IMG/VR virus record: IMGVR_UViG_3300034418_000621
Location: 1 to 24,265 of that record
From: a virus
Strand: one strand, 5' to 3'
DNA: 24,265 nucleotides
Positions 22,341 to 24,265 of the stretch are shown here, in pieces. How positions within the stretch are numbered: the first letter of the stretch is position 1; every line of letters starts with the position of its first letter. A program made the translations under genes and the position numbers. The notes under the pieces were generated by a model. The model searched no databases and was not told the origin of the DNA. It was given only the letters and a program-made list of their open reading frames with translations.

Positions 22341-23944
22341 CAATAACTCCCTCCTCCTGTTGCGATTAATTCCTCCTCATCGAAGTATTCAAAATTGCCC
22401 ACTGCGAAGTACCTGGCATTATCCACAAAGTCCTTACTCGGACATTTCAACCCGGCACTCGGCTGATATGCCTGCATACAACTAATCAGATTCTGACACT
22501 CATCGCTAAACATCAGCCTGGGCTTATTATCTAAATCCATCGGCTCACTCCGATCCCATGCCAATAAATTATTGATCGCCTGCAATCCCGTCTCGATGTC
22601 CAACGCTTCCGCCGGCTGAACGATAATATCTTCATCCGATAAATCATCTATTATGTTGGAACTTCCCTCCGACTTCTGATAGCTCGCCGATCCCAACCTC
22701 GGGTCGATTATCCGTGTGACCATATTATCCCCGCAGATCGATTCCATCCGCCGGATCTCCTCCGCATAATCCTTTAACCCATACCCATTCGGTTGGGCCG
22801 CCTCGCCGGCACTCAGCTTATCCTTGGTCAGGTCAATCCATCCTCCCCATGTGTCGAAATCAGGAAACTCCTTGACCGCCCATGCTACCCCATGTGCATC
22901 GATTGCAAATAATACCATCGTCCAGGGCTTTGCCCCCGCCGGGTCAATCGATAATACCCAGTTCGCATCCGTAAAATCAGGGAGTTTTTCCGATTGCACA
23001 AAATTCTTGTCCGTCAGATTAGGGAAAATAGCCCTAGACTGCCTCACAGGCACTCCATACGCCCGACAAAGGATCGTTTCCCTCTTTTCCCCCTCCAATT
23101 GATTCTTCATCGCCGCCCATCCGCCAAAGGGGTTGGCCGCTGTATGAAAATACACCACGGAAGACGCTTTGCGGATGGGCTGTTGGACCAGGGGAACCTC
23201 TTCCCCATCCAAAAGATCCGCTTTTGCCGATTCCACTGTCTTCGCTCCCGTAAGCATACTCTTTACCACCGAGTTCCACCCGTCCACGGCCGTGAAACTG
23301 ATAATTCCCTTGGAATTGCGGGTCACGGTGCGAAAACGAAGTGTATTTACCCATGACATCGGAACCAATTCATCTGCCCAGTAGCCGATATTATGGGTTC
23401 CGTTGACTGGCTCCTGCGGTGAGCCGATTTCCCCTCCTTCGATTGTGCTGATGTCCTGTTGCCAAAATCTAAAAATACACTCGGATCGATTAGGGAGTGT
23501 AAATTTAGAGGCAGTGAAGCCATTCCTGAGCGAATACATGACATACCCAATCTTTCCTCTTCCCAAGGATTTAAATTCTTTAGGCAAATACTTAAATATT
23601 AACTTCTGCTGGAATTGAATCGAATTGGCCGAGGTCTCTGTTAAGCACCATATGATCGTGCCGGGGTTTTCAACGAGGGACTGAACTACCCTTTTTGCCG
23701 CCCATTCCGATTTGCCTGCCCTATTCCCTCCCATTACCAAGATTTCCGAGTGAGTCTTTAGCTGTTCGTCTGCCCGCTTCCAGGTATCTAATTCAAAGCC
23801 AAATCTGTAAGGATCACTTTTTTCATCTTTGATCGCTTCCTCACGCCTCTCCCAGTATGCCAAAATATTCTCGGGAGTCATTCCCAGCATCTCCGATTTG
23901 CTGAGGGGCGGAATGGCGGGGTGCGGAGTCCAGTCAAGAGGCAT
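22340..23944 (-). CDS. Terminase large subunit
   Basis: 534 residues. The ATPase half has Walker A GGNRAGKS (72-79) and Walker B IGYWADE (186-192, with D191 and E192). The nuclease half has the conserved acids D334 (LSIDPAG), D414 (IIDPRLG) and a late DFVDNARYFA (D505, D508), the RNase H-like set that cuts packaged DNA. Length fits the family. The protein docks on the portal and drives DNA into the capsid. The ATG at 23944 lacks a Shine-Dalgarno and lies just past a 16-base inverted repeat. ATG at 23881 (residue 22, MTPEN) with GGAG nine bases upstream is an alternative start. Confidence 0.93.
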   Translation of the reverse strand: MPLDWTPHPAIPPLSKSEMLGMTPENILAYWERREEAIKDEKSDPYRFGFELDTWKRADEQLKTHSEILVMGGNRAGKSEWAAKRVVQSLVENPGTIIWCLTETSANSIQFQQKLIFKYLPKEFKSLGRGKIGYVMYSLRNGFTASKFTLPNRSECIFRFWQQDISTIEGGEIGSPQEPVNGTHNIGYWADELVPMSWVNTLRFRTVTRNSKGIISFTAVDGWNSVVKSMLTGAKTVESAKADLLDGEEVPLVQQPIRKASSVVYFHTAANPFGGWAAMKNQLEGEKRETILCRAYGVPVRQSRAIFPNLTDKNFVQSEKLPDFTDANWVLSIDPAGAKPWTMVLFAIDAHGVAWAVKEFPDFDTWGGWIDLTKDKLSAGEAAQPNGYGLKDYAEEIRRMESICGDNMVTRIIDPRLGSASYQKSEGSSNIIDDLSDEDIIVQPAEALDIETGLQAINNLLAWDRSEPMDLDNKPRLMFSDECQNLISCMQAYQPSAGLKCPSKDFVDNARYFAVGNFEYFDEEELIATGGGSY

Positions 23945-23951
23945 GGGTTAA

Positions 23952-23967
23952 TGATAACAGATTATCA
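23952..23967. repeat. 16-base inverted repeat just before the terminase start
   Basis: TGATAA and TTATCA surround a 4-base centre. The repeat ends eight bases before the terminase ATG, where a ribosome binding site would be. It may be an operator or a weak RNA hairpin. Confidence 0.75.
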
Positions 23968-24026
23968 ATAGTAGGTCACCTCGGGATCGGTAATTTATTT
24001 AAATTAGTGAAATTTTGTTCGGACAT

Positions 24027-24039
24027 CCTGATAATCAGG
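24027..24039. repeat. 13-base palindrome CCTGATaATCAGG
   Basis: A perfect palindrome with a single central base, about 60 bases from the inverted repeat at 23952. Both contain TGATAATC, suggesting a shared operator half-site. Confidence 0.75.
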
Positions 24040-24052
24040 GATTTAACATCTA

Positions 24053-24092
24053 ATCCTAACATATCCTAACATATCCTAACATATTCCAGCAT
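24053..24092. repeat. 10-bp direct repeats, family A (ATCCTAACAT)
   Basis: Three perfect head-to-tail copies of ATCCTAACAT (24053-24062, 24063-24072, 24073-24082) are followed by a degenerate fourth (ATTCCAGCAT, 24083-24092). The period of 10 bases is close to one helical turn, so proteins bound to successive copies would lie on one face of the DNA. Confidence 0.93.
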
Positions 24093-24100
24093 TTGGGTAT

Positions 24101-24142
24101 GTGGAGCAATGTGGAGCAATGCGTGGAGCGATGTGGAGCAAT
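24101..24142. repeat. 10-bp direct repeats, family B (GTGGAGCAAT)
   Basis: Four copies of GTGGAGCAAT occur at 24101-24110, 24111-24120, 24123-24132 (one change, GTGGAGCGAT) and 24133-24142, with two extra bases between the second and third. A partial copy (GTGGA, 24145-24149) follows. The array begins eight bases after family A ends and is unrelated to it in sequence. Confidence 0.93.
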
Positions 24143-24265
24143 TAGTGGAAATTTTTTTATGGGACACAATCGGTCGCGGTGGCCGCCGACCAGGTTGACC
24201 GGACCCCCTCCCCCCCTGTCTGAGGCAAAAATTTGTATGTGATTTCTGACAAAAGATAGAATATA

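Larger units (their letters stand above)
23945..24265. promoter_or_regulatory. Non-coding leader before the terminase gene
   Basis: About 320 bases without a credible gene on either strand. It holds two iterated repeat families, two short palindromes, a GC-rich stretch with a hairpin (24172-24191, GGTCGCGG versus CCGCCGACC with one bulged base) and runs of C (24204-24217). I see no convincing sigma70 promoter. The nature of the repeats suggests a protein-binding site, possibly the packaging start or an operator. Confidence 0.55.

Noticed and set aside
23976-24026. 16-codon frame MSEQNFTNLNKLPIPR before the terminase
   Set aside because: It has only a weak CAGG upstream, no similarity I recognise, and overlaps the palindrome. 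A leader peptide is possible but unsupported.
24053-24142. CRISPR array
   Set aside because: The repeats are 10 bp and head-to-tail with no unique spacers between them.
24200-24220. G-quadruplex on the minus strand
   Set aside because: Only two long G runs are present, so a standard four-run quadruplex within one strand is not supported.
24233-24262. Plus-strand promoter near the right edge (TTGTAT and TAGAAT)
   Set aside because: Both boxes are imperfect, and no plus-strand gene is visible before the window ends.
1-24265. Genome-wide recoding of TAG as glutamine
   Set aside because: No in-frame TAG occurs inside any of the genes, including the 1478-codon frame, and TAG ends the acidic gene at 18515 normally.

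Overview
The window is part of the genome of a tailed phage (Caudoviricetes) with a short-tailed, podovirus-like layout. Every gene I can support is on the minus strand, so transcription runs from high to low coordinates. Genes are packed with 1-4 base overlaps (TAATG, TGATG, ATGA, GTGA). I see no cellular housekeeping genes, tRNAs, insertion sequences or CRISPR arrays. The small Lys-rich proteins and LamG and collar adhesins resemble marine environmental phages, but host and habitat are inferences.

Layout in transcription order. (1) 24265-23945: a non-coding leader with two families of 10-bp iterated repeats and two small palindromes. (2) 23944-19678: packaging module: large terminase, a helix-turn-helix protein that may be the small terminase, a tiny sigma-region-4-like protein, and portal. 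(3) 19660-18112: small genes: three very basic proteins, two unknown proteins (one with an Asp/Glu tail) and a PD-(D/E)XK-type nuclease. (4) 18120-15840: a promoter, a leader with two hairpins, scaffold, major capsid protein (SU10/DUF5309-like) and a strong rho-independent terminator. (5) 15831-13874: a small basic protein, two paralogous adaptor-like proteins and a small beta-rich protein. (6) 13867-11531: adhesins: a LamG-type lectin, a small protein and a repeat-bearing tail fibre. (7) 11527-10347: four small membrane proteins, including a 48-residue holin-like protein. (8) 10350-6790: a large tail nozzle-like protein and a collar-domain tail fibre. (9) 6784-1: two helical proteins, probably internal or ejected, then a giant polyvalent protein of at least 1478 residues that continues past the window edge. 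It has a HEIGH zinc-metalloprotease motif and a C-terminal ADP-ribosyltransferase domain.

The most interesting parts are: the polyvalent protein, which may carry protease and ADP-ribosyltransferase activities into the host with the DNA; an amber stop at 5741 followed by 34 open, protein-like codons; the same GPLS..DLAA motif at both ends of the scaffold; the sigma-4-like mini-protein between terminase and portal; and the iterated repeats before the terminase gene. All function calls rest on reading motifs by eye; no database search was run.
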